From the IMG/VR virus record IMGVR_UViG_3300045256_000838, positions 1 through 33,602 of that record: a stretch of DNA of 33,602 bases; one strand, written 5' to 3'. How positions within the stretch are numbered: position 1 is the first letter of the stretch; each line of letters starts with the position of its first letter. The notes beneath the pieces are model-generated. The model did no database searches. It saw nothing but the letters and a program-made list of their open reading frames with translations, and was not told where the DNA came from. Position numbers and translations under genes: made by a program. Origin of the DNA: a virus. Shown here one piece after another: positions 14,226-22,040 of the stretch.

Positions 14226-14851
14226 GCACGCACGGCGCGGCGCGGCTGACGGTGGTGCGCGACGATGGCGAGCAAGGCTCGCCCGAAGTTCGCTGCGCGA
14301 CGGTCGCGACGGACGGGGGCGGCGGGGCGGGTGGGTCAAGCGGGGGTGGCGGTTGTGGCTGTACGCGCGGGGCGAGCGCGACGAGCGGCGCGGGGGCAGA
14401 GGCCGCGGCAGTGCGTGACGGCGTGGGCGTCGCGGGCGGGGGCGGCGCTGGGGGGGGCGATGGCGAGGACCCGGCCGTCGGGTCCTTTGCGCCCGGGCCC
14501 GGCATGGTCTGGCTGCGGCCGCTGGAGATGCCCGGGGCGCGGCCCGCGCTGCGGATGTTCGCGCGCGGGTGGTGCCGGGGGGACGCGCGGCGCTGGGCGG
14601 TGATCCGGCGGCGGTTCTTTGACGGCCGCGACGGCCAGGGCGACCCGAGCGCCCGGGCCTGCGCCCGCGCGGCCAAGGTGGACCACCACACCGCGGCGGC
14701 GTGGATCGCCGAGTTCTGCGACCTGCTCGAGACCGGCGTTCACGCCGAGATGCTCACCGCCGCCGACCTGATCGAGGACCGCGGGCTTGAGCACGGCCAA
14801 GAGCCTGATGAGGGCGAAGACTGGGCAAGCGATGAGGGGAGCCAAGCGTGA
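14222..14851 (+). CDS. Hypothetical protein with Gly-rich linker and HTH-like C-terminus
   Basis: A 209-residue protein from a GTG overlapping the previous stop. Residues about 31-88 are Gly/Ala/Ser-rich low complexity. The C-terminal ~110 residues look folded: MVWLRPLEMPGARPALRMF, then RRWAVIRRRFFDG, then ARACARAAKVDHHTAAAWIAEFCDLLETG, which resembles a helix-turn-helix. It ends acidic (EDWASDEGSQA) and overlaps the small-terminase start. Its place just before the terminase suggests a late regulator or packaging accessory, but this is a guess. Confidence 0.55.
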   Translation: MSTHGAARLTVVRDDGEQGSPEVRCATVATDGGGGAGGSSGGGGCGCTRGASATSGAGAEAAAVRDGVGVAGGGGAGGGDGEDPAVGSFAPGPGMVWLRPLEMPGARPALRMFARGWCRGDARRWAVIRRRFFDGRDGQGDPSARACARAAKVDHHTAAAWIAEFCDLLETGVHAEMLTAADLIEDRGLEHGQEPDEGEDWASDEGSQA

Positions 14852-15804
14852 GCACGGAGCCGGGCCAGGCTGGCGGCGGCGCCGGGGCCGAGCGGCCCGC
14901 GGGCGTGCCCGCGCTGATCGAGGGGGCGGTGCCGGCGGCCGGTGACGGCGCCGTCGGCGTTGCCGAGCTGGCCCGAGAGATGCAGGTGAGCGAGCAGGCG
15001 GTGCTCGCCTGGATCGAGCGCGGGATGCCCGCCACGCGCGACGGGCGCAAGCGCTACCGCATCGACCCCGCCGCCGCCAAGGCCTGGGCCGCGGCCTTCC
15101 GCGGGCGCGGGCTGGGGGGCAAGCGCCCCGGCGCGGGACGCAAACGCCGGAGCGTGACCGGCGACGGGGAAACCGCACTCGAACGCGCCGCCGCCAGCGA
15201 GGCGGCCGAGCGGGCCCGGGCCGAGCGGCTGCGGCAACTGGCCCTCGAGGAAGCCGCGGCGGGGAGGACGACGGGCTCGCTGGCCGACCCGGCCGAGCTG
15301 GCCCGCGCGCTGCGCCCGGTGGAGATGGGCGGGCTGACCAGCGCCGACGCCAGCCGCATCATGGACATCACCCGTGCGGCCAAGGCCCGCGCGGATCTGG
15401 AGATCATGCTCGGGCAACTGCTGCGGCGGGATGAGTGCGTGGCGGCGTGGGGCGCGCTGCTGAACGCGCTGCGCGTGCGCCTCGAGCACCTCGCCGACAC
15501 GCTGACGCCCGACCTGGCGGGCGCGCTGCAGCTCAGCGAGCCGCACCGGCACAAGGCGCACGAGCTGGTCGAGCGGGCGGCGCGGTCGCTGCTGGCGACG
15601 ATGGCGGGCGACCCGCTGGCGGAGCTGGACGTGCCGCCGGCGGGGGCGGCGGGAGTTGGGGGAGCGGGTGGAACGGGGGGGGCGAGTGGGGCGGGTGGGG
15701 TGAACACGCAGGCCGCGCCCGCGGTGGCGGGCGGCGCGAGCGTTGCCGGTGCTGGGGGTGGTGCTGGGGGTGGGGCTGGCGGTGCTGCTGGGGGTGGGGC
15801 ATGA
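14848..15804 (+). CDS. Small terminase subunit (Nu1-like)
   Basis: A 318-residue protein with a winged HTH at about residues 36-80 (VGVAELAREMQVSEQAVLAWIERGMPA, then KRYRIDPAAAKAW), the plan of lambda Nu1 small terminases that bind the cos/pac region. The middle is helical (ITRAAKARADLEIMLGQLLRRDECVAAWGALLNALR), as in Nu1-type phage proteins, and the last ~50 residues are a Gly/Ala tail. It lies upstream of a GpA-type large subunit, as in lambda, though with three small genes between. The DNA-recognition role is inferred from family and position. GTG start overlapping the previous stop. Confidence 0.72.
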   Translation: MSTEPGQAGGGAGAERPAGVPALIEGAVPAAGDGAVGVAELAREMQVSEQAVLAWIERGMPATRDGRKRYRIDPAAAKAWAAAFRGRGLGGKRPGAGRKRRSVTGDGETALERAAASEAAERARAERLRQLALEEAAAGRTTGSLADPAELARALRPVEMGGLTSADASRIMDITRAAKARADLEIMLGQLLRRDECVAAWGALLNALRVRLEHLADTLTPDLAGALQLSEPHRHKAHELVERAARSLLATMAGDPLAELDVPPAGAAGVGGAGGTGGASGAGGVNTQAAPAVAGGASVAGAGGGAGGGAGGAAGGGA

Positions 15805-16010
15805 GCAGCAACCCGGCGATGGTCTGCACGCGCTGCGGCAAGGTGGGCACGGTGATCGGGCGGCGCGAGTGGACCGGCCGGGACGGGCGCGGGCGGAGGT
15901 GGCGGTGCGGGCGGTGCGGGCACTGCCGGGTGCAAGCCGCAGACATCGACGGGGGCAAGATGATCAGGCCGACGTGGCAGTGCGTGGAAGCAAAGGAGCG
16001 TGAAACGTGA
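15801..16010 (+). CDS. Small zinc-ribbon protein
   Basis: A 69-residue protein with a zinc ribbon: C9-x2-C12 (VCTRCGKV) and C36-x2-C39 (WRCGRCGHC, with another Cys at 42), separated by a basic, Gly-rich loop. ATG 15801 overlaps the terminase small-subunit stop. The longer upstream frame is a shadow of that gene. It probably binds zinc and perhaps nucleic acid; no more can be said. Confidence 0.62.
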   Translation: MSSNPAMVCTRCGKVGTVIGRREWTGRDGRGRRWRCGRCGHCRVQAADIDGGKMIRPTWQCVEAKERET

Positions 16011-16273
16011 GCGCCGACCCCGTCGCCGAGGCGGGCAAGCGGCTCGGGCGGTCGCTCTTCCGACCCGACTGCCCGTGGTTCGTCGGCGTGATCATCGACC
16101 GCCGCGCCCGCAACCGCAAGCCGACGCTCTGCGTGCTCTCCAGCGAAAAACCCGCCCGCGTCGCCCCGCTGGTGCCCTCGCTCTTCGAGGGGCTGCGCGT
16201 CCGCGTGGTCGAATCCGAGCCGATCTTCCGCGGCGGCCGGGCCGCGATATCCAACACGGGAACAACCGCTTGA
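16007..16273 (+). CDS. Hypothetical protein
   Basis: An 88-residue protein with GTG start overlapping the previous stop and a TTGA overlap with the sigma-factor gene. It has alternating strand-like segments (WFVGVIIDRRARNRKPTLCVLSSEK, then LRVRVVESEPIFRGG), suggesting a small beta-rich fold. No family is recognised. Its place within a tightly overlapped operon supports that it is real. Confidence 0.55.
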   Translation: MSADPVAEAGKRLGRSLFRPDCPWFVGVIIDRRARNRKPTLCVLSSEKPARVAPLVPSLFEGLRVRVVESEPIFRGGRAAISNTGTTA

Positions 16274-16932
16274 AATGGCCCCACCTCAGCCGCGATGACG
16301 CACGCGACTTTGCCGCGCTCCGCGCGGGCGACACGGCCGCCGAGGACCGCCTCGTCAGGCGGCACTGGGCGCTGGTGCACAAGGTGGTCGCGCGCTGCGT
16401 CGCCGACCGCAACATCCACGAGGACGCCGTCGGCATCGGGGCGATCGGGCTGCTGAAAGCCGTGCGGGCCTTCGACCCCGACCGCGGGCTGCGCTTCGCC
16501 ACCCTCGCCTACCGGTGCGTCACCAACGAGGTCCGCCGCTACGCCATCGGCTCGGCGCTGGTGATCGCCATCCCGCCCAGCAGCGGCTCCAAGCGCGGCA
16601 ACGCCCGCTGGAAAGCCGGGCGCGATCGCATCGGCGAGATCAGGCCCGTGAACGCCTGGATCGAAGGGCCGACGCCCAGCCCCGACCAGATCGCGGAAGA
16701 GAACGAAGAACGCGAACAACAGGCCGCCTTCCTGCTCGACGCCTCGACCGGCATGGACCGCGACGAGCGGACCATGATGGCCCTGCTCGGGCGGGGCAAG
16801 GTGCGATTCTCACGCAGCGGCAAGCTGCTCGGCGCCGACAGCCGGCACGCCAAGGCGGCGTACCAACGCGCCATCGAACGCGCCAGGGCGACGGCGACCA
16901 AAGTGGCCTGGGAGGGCGAGCAATGGCCGTGA
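16270..16932 (+). CDS. Phage-encoded sigma-70-family factor
   Basis: A 220-residue protein from a TTG that overlaps the preceding stop (TTGA). Residues about 22-94 are a clear sigma region 2: LVRRHWALVHKVVARC, then EDAVGIGAIGLLKAVRAFDPDRGLRFATLAYRCVTNEVRRYAI, with the FDP..G.RF.T.A core-binding and -10-recognition pattern. The C-terminus, about 168-212 (MDRDERTMMALL, then SRHAKAAYQRAIERARA), could be a region-4-like HTH. It overlaps the large terminase by 10 bases, so it may redirect host polymerase to the head and tail genes. The family is firm; its target promoters are unknown. Confidence 0.82.
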   Translation: MKWPHLSRDDARDFAALRAGDTAAEDRLVRRHWALVHKVVARCVADRNIHEDAVGIGAIGLLKAVRAFDPDRGLRFATLAYRCVTNEVRRYAIGSALVIAIPPSSGSKRGNARWKAGRDRIGEIRPVNAWIEGPTPSPDQIAEENEEREQQAAFLLDASTGMDRDERTMMALLGRGKVRFSRSGKLLGADSRHAKAAYQRAIERARATATKVAWEGEQWP

Positions 16933-19241
16933 TCGCACCGGCCCCCAACGTGACCGCCGCCGGCGCCGCGCCGATCCCCGCGGCGCGGGGGGTGCTGCGC
17001 GGGCTGGCCGGCACCGCCCTCGCGCCCAGCGAGAAGCTCGGCGTCGCCGCCTGGGCGGACAAGTACCGCGTCATGCCCGCCGGGAGCACGCAGCGGCCGG
17101 GGCCCTGGTGCACCGACTACGTCCCCTACACGCGCGGCATCATGGACGCCTGGACCGACCCGCGCGTCACCGACATCGTCGTCATGAAAGCCACGCAGGT
17201 GGGCGGCACCGAGATCGCCCTCAACTGCATCATGCACGCCATCGACGCCGACCCCGGGCCGATCCTCTGCCTCTACCCCTCCGCCGACCTGGCCCAGGAC
17301 GTCAACGAGCAGCGATTCCAGCCGAGCGTGCGATCGTCGCCACGCGTCGCCAAGCGGCTGCTCACCGGCGGGGGCCGGTCGGACGTGAAGGCCCTGCAAG
17401 TGCGCTTCGACCGCTGCACGGTCTACTTCGCCGGGTCCAACTCCGAGGCCGCCACCAGCTCGCGGCCGATACGCTACGTCGTCGGCGACGAGGTCTCGGC
17501 GGCGGAGTTTGACCCCGCCGCGGTCGACCGCGCCCAGGAACGCACCCGCACGTGGACCCGCGCCAAGCGGCTCTGGCTGAGCAAGCCCGCCTTCTTCGCC
17601 CAGGGCATCCACGAGCTGTACCTGCGCAGCGACCAGCGCAGTTATCACGTCCCCTGCCCGCGCTGCAACGAGTACCAGCGGCTGCGCTTCTCGCGCTTCC
17701 GCTGGGAGGGCGGGACGGCCGCCGACCCCGCCGAGGTGCGCGAGACGGCCTGGTATTGCTGCGAGCACTGCCAGGGCCGCATCGAAGAGATCGAACGCCG
17801 CGGGATGATCGACCGGGGCGTCTGGGTGCCGCGCGGGATGCGGGCCGACAGGGAAGGCCGGCTGCACGGGCAGGAGGCCGAGCACGCCGGCGCCGCGGCG
17901 GGCTTTCACCTGCCGGCGATCCTGGCCCCGCAGGTGCGCTTCGGCGACATCGCCGCCAAGTACGTGGCGGCCCGCGGGCTCACGCAGGCCTTCGTCAACG
18001 CCGACCTGGGCGAGGCCTGGGAGGAAGCGGCCGACCGCGTCGAACTGGGCGAGGTGCAGGCCGTGCGCGAGCACGCCCGCGTGCGCGGGCACGCCCTGGT
18101 CGCCCGCGGCGGCAAGATGCCCGCGGGGATCATCAGCGCCGTCGGCGGCGTGGACATCCAGGCCGACCGCGCGTACGTCGCCGTCTGGGGCTTCGGGCCG
18201 CACGGGCACCTGCGCCGCCTGCTGCTGCACGCGGTGGTCCCCCTGCCGCGCGAGGGCCAGGGGCTCGACGCCCTCGACCAGTTGATCGACTTCCGCCGGG
18301 GGCTGGCCTTCACTGGCGACGATCAGATGCCGGTCTTTGTCGCCGCCTGGGGCGTTGACTCGGGCGACCGCACCCGCGAGGTTTATCAGTTTGCCGCGCG
18401 GCACCCGCACGTCTGCGCCACCAAGGGGCGGACGGGGGCGACGATGGACCGCATGGTGGAAGTGCGCGTCGAGCAGCTCGCCCGCGCGATGAGCCGCCTG
18501 CGCGGGGCCCCCACGCCGGGGGCCGACGGCAGCTTCCGGTTTGCCACCTACAACGCCGACCGCTACAAGGACGAGCTGTACGGCCAGCTCCGCGCGGCGG
18601 CCAACAACACGCCCGGCGCGCGGGCGAGCGACCGTCTGACGACGGCCAGCCAGGGAACCTCGAGCAACGCGGCGGCGGCGGCGGTGGGTGCCGGCGGGCC
18701 TGCTGGGGGGGCTGCTGGTGGGCAGGCGGTGCGCGTGGCGGACAACCTGATCATCCCCGGCGGGACGGGCGATGAGTTCCTGAAACACCTCACCGCCGAG
18801 CAACTGGTGCGCCGCACCGTGCGCACGCCCGGGGGCGGGCAACGGACCTACGCGGGCTGGTCGATCCGTCCCGGCCTGGGTGATGCAAATCACTTCCTCG
18901 ACGCCACGCTGATCGCCTTCGCCGTGGCCGACGCCATCGGCATCCAGCGCACCACCGAGGCGGACTATCGCGCTTATCGGGCGCGGTTGATCCGCTCGCA
19001 GACGGGCACGCCCGGGGGGGCGGCGGCGACGGGCGCGACAGGGGGAGAGGCGGTCGGGGCGTCGGCAAGGCCGCCCGTGGCTGGGACGCCGGGGGGTGGT
19101 GCGCCGGGGGGTGGTGCGCCGGGGGGTGGTGCGCCGGGGGGTGGTGCGCCGGGGGGTGTGCGTACAGGCGGCGGCGGGGGTGCAAGTGGGGGTGGCAGTT
19201 ACTCGGCCGGGGCGGTGGCGGGGTTCCGGCCGCCGGTCTGA
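16923..19241 (+). CDS. Large terminase subunit (GpA family)
   Basis: A 772-residue packaging motor and nuclease. A Walker A-like KATQVGGT lies at residues 89-96, Walker B VVGDE at 186-190 and a zinc finger with Cys245/Cys248 and Cys279-Cys283 (CPRCNEYQ, CCEHC). The nuclease region begins near VGGVDIQADRAYVAVWGFG (Asp411) and includes WGVDSGDRTREVYQF. This order fits lambda GpA (PF05876). It packages DNA into the prohead and cuts it. Unusual are a Gly/Ala-rich insert at about 585-605 and a C-terminal tail with APGGG repeats. ATG 16923 overlaps the sigma gene. Confidence 0.92.
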   Translation: MAVIAPAPNVTAAGAAPIPAARGVLRGLAGTALAPSEKLGVAAWADKYRVMPAGSTQRPGPWCTDYVPYTRGIMDAWTDPRVTDIVVMKATQVGGTEIALNCIMHAIDADPGPILCLYPSADLAQDVNEQRFQPSVRSSPRVAKRLLTGGGRSDVKALQVRFDRCTVYFAGSNSEAATSSRPIRYVVGDEVSAAEFDPAAVDRAQERTRTWTRAKRLWLSKPAFFAQGIHELYLRSDQRSYHVPCPRCNEYQRLRFSRFRWEGGTAADPAEVRETAWYCCEHCQGRIEEIERRGMIDRGVWVPRGMRADREGRLHGQEAEHAGAAAGFHLPAILAPQVRFGDIAAKYVAARGLTQAFVNADLGEAWEEAADRVELGEVQAVREHARVRGHALVARGGKMPAGIISAVGGVDIQADRAYVAVWGFGPHGHLRRLLLHAVVPLPREGQGLDALDQLIDFRRGLAFTGDDQMPVFVAAWGVDSGDRTREVYQFAARHPHVCATKGRTGATMDRMVEVRVEQLARAMSRLRGAPTPGADGSFRFATYNADRYKDELYGQLRAAANNTPGARASDRLTTASQGTSSNAAAAAVGAGGPAGGAAGGQAVRVADNLIIPGGTGDEFLKHLTAEQLVRRTVRTPGGGQRTYAGWSIRPGLGDANHFLDATLIAFAVADAIGIQRTTEADYRAYRARLIRSQTGTPGGAAATGATGGEAVGASARPPVAGTPGGGAPGGGAPGGGAPGGGAPGGVRTGGGGGASGGGSYSAGAVAGFRPPV
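19088..19158 (+). repeat. 15-base tandem repeat encoding APGGG
   Basis: The unit GCCGGGGGGTGGTGC repeats four times exactly (19088, 19103, 19118, 19133) with a partial fifth. It encodes the Ala-Pro-Gly-Gly-Gly tail of the large terminase. The period keeps frame, so copy-number changes would only alter tail length. Confidence 0.9.
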
Positions 19242-19256
19242 CCGGCCGGGCCGGTC
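19240..19256. terminator. Hairpin right after the terminase stop
   Basis: GACCGGC (19240-19246) and GCCGGTC (19250-19256) form a perfect 7-bp stem with loop CGG, starting in the terminase stop codon. No T-run follows, so it may be a processing or mRNA-end structure rather than a true terminator. Confidence 0.3.
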
Positions 19257-19349
19257 TGGGGAGTGCTGGCCCCCGGGCGTGCTTATCTGTAGAGGGGGCA
19301 CCTTTCCTCTCCCCGCCATCGATCTCGACTGGCTCAACCGGAGCACGCC

Positions 19350-19925
19350 ATGGCCGACGATTCCAGCAACCCCACCAACCCCCCCGCTTCCCCCCCCGCT
19401 TCCCCCACCTCGCCCGACCCCGCTGCGCCGGGCGAGCCCGAGGGCGGTGATGGTGGTGGTGGTGAGGGGGGTGGTGGGGGTGGGTTGCCCTCGCCCTTCG
19501 GGCCTGGCGACCCGGGCGCGAGCCCCGCAGCCCCGGCGCCTTCGTCGCCGCCCGCGCCCGGCGGTTCTGAGCCCCCGGCCGAGCCCGGCGAAGCCGGTGC
19601 CCCGCAGGGGCAGGCCGACGCCGGCAGCGTGCAGGCCGCCGCCGACCTGAGCGCCCTGATCGACGAACAGGCCGACCTCGAGGCCGAGCTGGCGACGCTC
19701 AACCCCGAGCAGCGGCTGGCCGAGATCCGCGCCGAACGCACGGCCTTCTACGCCCGCAAGCGCTCGACCATCGAAGCGCTCAACGCGCAAGAGGCGACGC
19801 TGCTCAACGAGTGGGGCCGCGTCGAAACGCGCGTCAACCAGGTCGAGCTGCCCCGCGTCTCGGCGATCACCAAGCGGCTGGCCGTGGTCGCCGCCCAGAC
19901 CGCCAAGCTGATGGGCAGCTTCTAA
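19350..19925 (+). CDS. Pro-rich plus coiled-coil head-region protein
   Basis: A 191-residue protein of unknown function. Residues 1-95 are disordered, rich in Pro, Gly, Ser and Ala with a Gly run. Residues about 95-190 form a long charged helix with coiled-coil character (SALIDEQADLEAELATLNPEQRLAEIRAERTAF, then TRVNQVELPRVSAITKRLAVV). It lies between large terminase and portal, so it may be a packaging or prohead accessory. The 108-base gap before it contains the hairpin above. Confidence 0.6.
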   Translation: MADDSSNPTNPPASPPASPTSPDPAAPGEPEGGDGGGGEGGGGGGLPSPFGPGDPGASPAAPAPSSPPAPGGSEPPAEPGEAGAPQGQADAGSVQAAADLSALIDEQADLEAELATLNPEQRLAEIRAERTAFYARKRSTIEALNAQEATLLNEWGRVETRVNQVELPRVSAITKRLAVVAAQTAKLMGSF

Positions 19926-19984
19926 GACCGTCGCCGCCGCGCTTCATTCCACGCTGAAACCCGCGCACATTGGCGTGACACCCT

Positions 19985-20239
19985 ATGGCCTGGACCAACG
20001 CTGACTACCAGTCGCCCGCCACCGCCCAGGCCCGGCTGGCGAAGGCGACCGCGTTTCACGCTGAACTGCTCAACGCCATCGGCAGCGAGGTCGCCAGCGA
20101 CGGCACCAGCGTGAGCCAAAACAACATCACGCAGCTCATCGCGATGGTCAACAAGGACCTGCCCAGGCTCCGCGAAGAGGCCGCCGCCGAGGCCGCCCGC
20201 GCCCGCAACGGCGGGCGCTCGCTGGTCAGCTTCGCCTAA
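19985..20239 (+). CDS. Small head-tail connector candidate (gpW position)
   Basis: An 84-residue protein starting MAWTNADYQSPATAQARL and largely helical. Its size and place between terminase and portal match lambda gpW, which completes the head-tail joint, but I see no residue pattern that proves homology. It is preceded by a 59-base spacer and followed by a C-rich spacer before the portal gene. Confidence 0.55.
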   Translation: MAWTNADYQSPATAQARLAKATAFHAELLNAIGSEVASDGTSVSQNNITQLIAMVNKDLPRLREEAAAEAARARNGGRSLVSFA

Positions 20240-20247
20240 ACGCGCTG

Positions 20248-20312
20248 CGCCTTCCCGCCCCCCCCCGCTTTTTCACCCCCACCCCCCCCACCCCCCCCCA
20301 CCACCCCCCACC
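20248..20312. other. Poly-C/A tract before the portal gene
   Basis: About 60 bases consisting almost only of C with scattered A and a short CTTTTTC, up to the GTG of the portal gene. It lacks any Shine-Dalgarno-like sequence and would give an unstructured RNA leader. Similar C-rich spacers precede other late genes at about 24215-24265 and 28966-29056. Confidence 0.6.
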
Positions 20313-22040
20313 GTGCCCGGAACCAACGGCCAACACGTTGCCCGCGCTGCGACCGCGCAGCCCGGACCCCCCACTGTTGCCGGGGGTTCGGCGGACTCTC
20401 GCGTGCCGGCGCCCGTCCGCCCGGCCGGCCGGGAGAGCCGCGTGGAGGCCCAGCTCCGCCGGGCACGCCAGCAGGCCGAGATCGCCCACCTGCGCGTCGA
20501 GCGCGAGCGGGCCAAGCAGCTCGGCAAGGCCATCAAGAGCGTCGGCAACCTCGGCGCCCGCGCCGACTTCCGCGCCCTCCGCGAGCCCCGCCTCACCGGC
20601 GCGTGGGTGCCGCGCGTCACCAGCGGCGATTACCACGCCGACCAGGCGACGCTCGAGAAGCTCCGCGGGTTCTCGCAGCAGTTCACCCGCAACAACCCCA
20701 TCGCCATCGCCCTGGTCCGCCGCCTGGTCGACCTGGTCGTTGGCCAGGGCTTCCGCGCCCAGGTCCGCAGCGGCGACGCCGACTGGGACGCCAAGGCCGA
20801 GCGGCTCTTTGCCCGCTGGGCCGCCGGGGAGTGCGACGCCCGCGGCCGCGCCACCCTCGGCACGCTCGCCCGCCAGGCCCTGCACCTCATGATCGTCGAC
20901 GGCGACGTGCTGCCGTTGGTGGCGCGCTTCCACGGCGGGCCCGACCGCGTGGTGGTGCAGCTCATCGAGGCCGACCGCATCGCCAGCCCGGCGGACGAGA
21001 AGCACAAGAAACCCAACACCGTGGCGGGCGTGCAGGTTGACGCGCTGGGCGCGGTGGTGGCCTGCTACGTTCGCAACTACGCCCAGACCGGCTCGGGCCT
21101 GAGCCCCGACGGGCAGTGGATCTCTTCCGGCCTGGGCCAACTGATGCTCGACCCCGAGCGGTCGAGCGTGACCCGCGGCACGCCCGCCCTGGCCCCGCTG
21201 GTGATCCACCTCGACCAGATCGACCGCTACATCGAGGCCGAGCTGGTCAAGGCGAGCGTGAACGCCTGCATCGCCCTCAAGCGCACCCGCAGCGGCGACG
21301 CGCAGAACCAGCTCTCGGCCGTCGGCCCCGAGGTGCGGGTGGCCGCGCCCTGGCCCGCCAGCGGCATGGTGACCGAGCGGCTGGAGACGATGCGCAGCGG
21401 GATCATCTACGACCTGCAGGCGGGCGAGAACCTCGAGATGCTCGCCGCCGAATCGCCCAGCGCCGGGCTCGGGCCGTTCCTCGACAAGATCACGCAGATC
21501 TGCTCGGCCTGCCTGGGCCTGCCGCTGGTGCTCGCCACGCTCGACTTCTCGCAGACCAACTTTCACAGCGCCCGCACCGCCCTGGGCCTCTCGTGGGCCC
21601 GCATCGCCCACCTGCAGAGCGTGCTCGAGCACGGCTTCTACCGCCTCGCCTGGAAGGCCTTCATCGGCGACGCGATGGAAAAGGGCCTGCTGCCGCAGAT
21701 CGACAACGCCCACGACGTGACCTTCCTGCGCCCGGGTCGGCCGGTGATCGACCCGCAGCGCGAAGTCGCCGCCAGCCTGCTGGCGATCGAAGGGAACATC
21801 GACACCCGCGCCAACGTGCTCGCCCGCATGGGGCTGGACGCAGAGGAAGTCGCCCGGCAGCGGCAGGTGGAGCGCGAGCTGGAGGCCGAGCTGGGCATCA
21901 CGCCGCGGGCCAGCCCGACCGGGCAGGCCGGCGCGGCCGGAGGTCCCACCGACCCGAACGCCCCGACCGATCCGGTCCCCGTTGACCCCGCCGCGCAGCC
22001 GCCGATCGACCCCGCCGACGCCGAGGACCTGACGCAATGA
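20313..22040 (+). CDS. Portal protein (lambda GpB family)
   Basis: A 575-residue portal of the lambda type. Conserved features include a long N-terminal helix (RVERERAKQLGKAIKSV), SGDYHADQATLEKLRGFSQQFTRNNPIAIALVRRLVDLVVGQGF, the wing region DGDVLPLVARFHGG, and the C-terminal LLVLATLDFSQTNFHSARTAL-like stretch (PLVLATLDFSQTNFHSAR as read). It forms the DNA-entry ring and anchors the terminase. The GTG start follows a poly-C tract with no ribosome site; a GTG at about 20401 is a possible alternative. It overlaps the protease gene by four bases. Confidence 0.88.
   Translation: MPGTNGQHVARAATAQPGPPTVAGGSADSRVPAPVRPAGRESRVEAQLRRARQQAEIAHLRVERERAKQLGKAIKSVGNLGARADFRALREPRLTGAWVPRVTSGDYHADQATLEKLRGFSQQFTRNNPIAIALVRRLVDLVVGQGFRAQVRSGDADWDAKAERLFARWAAGECDARGRATLGTLARQALHLMIVDGDVLPLVARFHGGPDRVVVQLIEADRIASPADEKHKKPNTVAGVQVDALGAVVACYVRNYAQTGSGLSPDGQWISSGLGQLMLDPERSSVTRGTPALAPLVIHLDQIDRYIEAELVKASVNACIALKRTRSGDAQNQLSAVGPEVRVAAPWPASGMVTERLETMRSGIIYDLQAGENLEMLAAESPSAGLGPFLDKITQICSACLGLPLVLATLDFSQTNFHSARTALGLSWARIAHLQSVLEHGFYRLAWKAFIGDAMEKGLLPQIDNAHDVTFLRPGRPVIDPQREVAASLLAIEGNIDTRANVLARMGLDAEEVARQRQVERELEAELGITPRASPTGQAGAAGGPTDPNAPTDPVPVDPAAQPPIDPADAEDLTQ

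Noticed and set aside
16515-16922. Long N-terminal extension of the terminase frame
   Set aside because: It is Arg-rich and overlaps the sigma-factor gene; homology to GpA begins after ATG 16923.
16539-19790. 1083-residue - strand open frame opposite the terminase
   Set aside because: A shadow of the GpA gene; it spans two + strand genes and has no recognisable motif.
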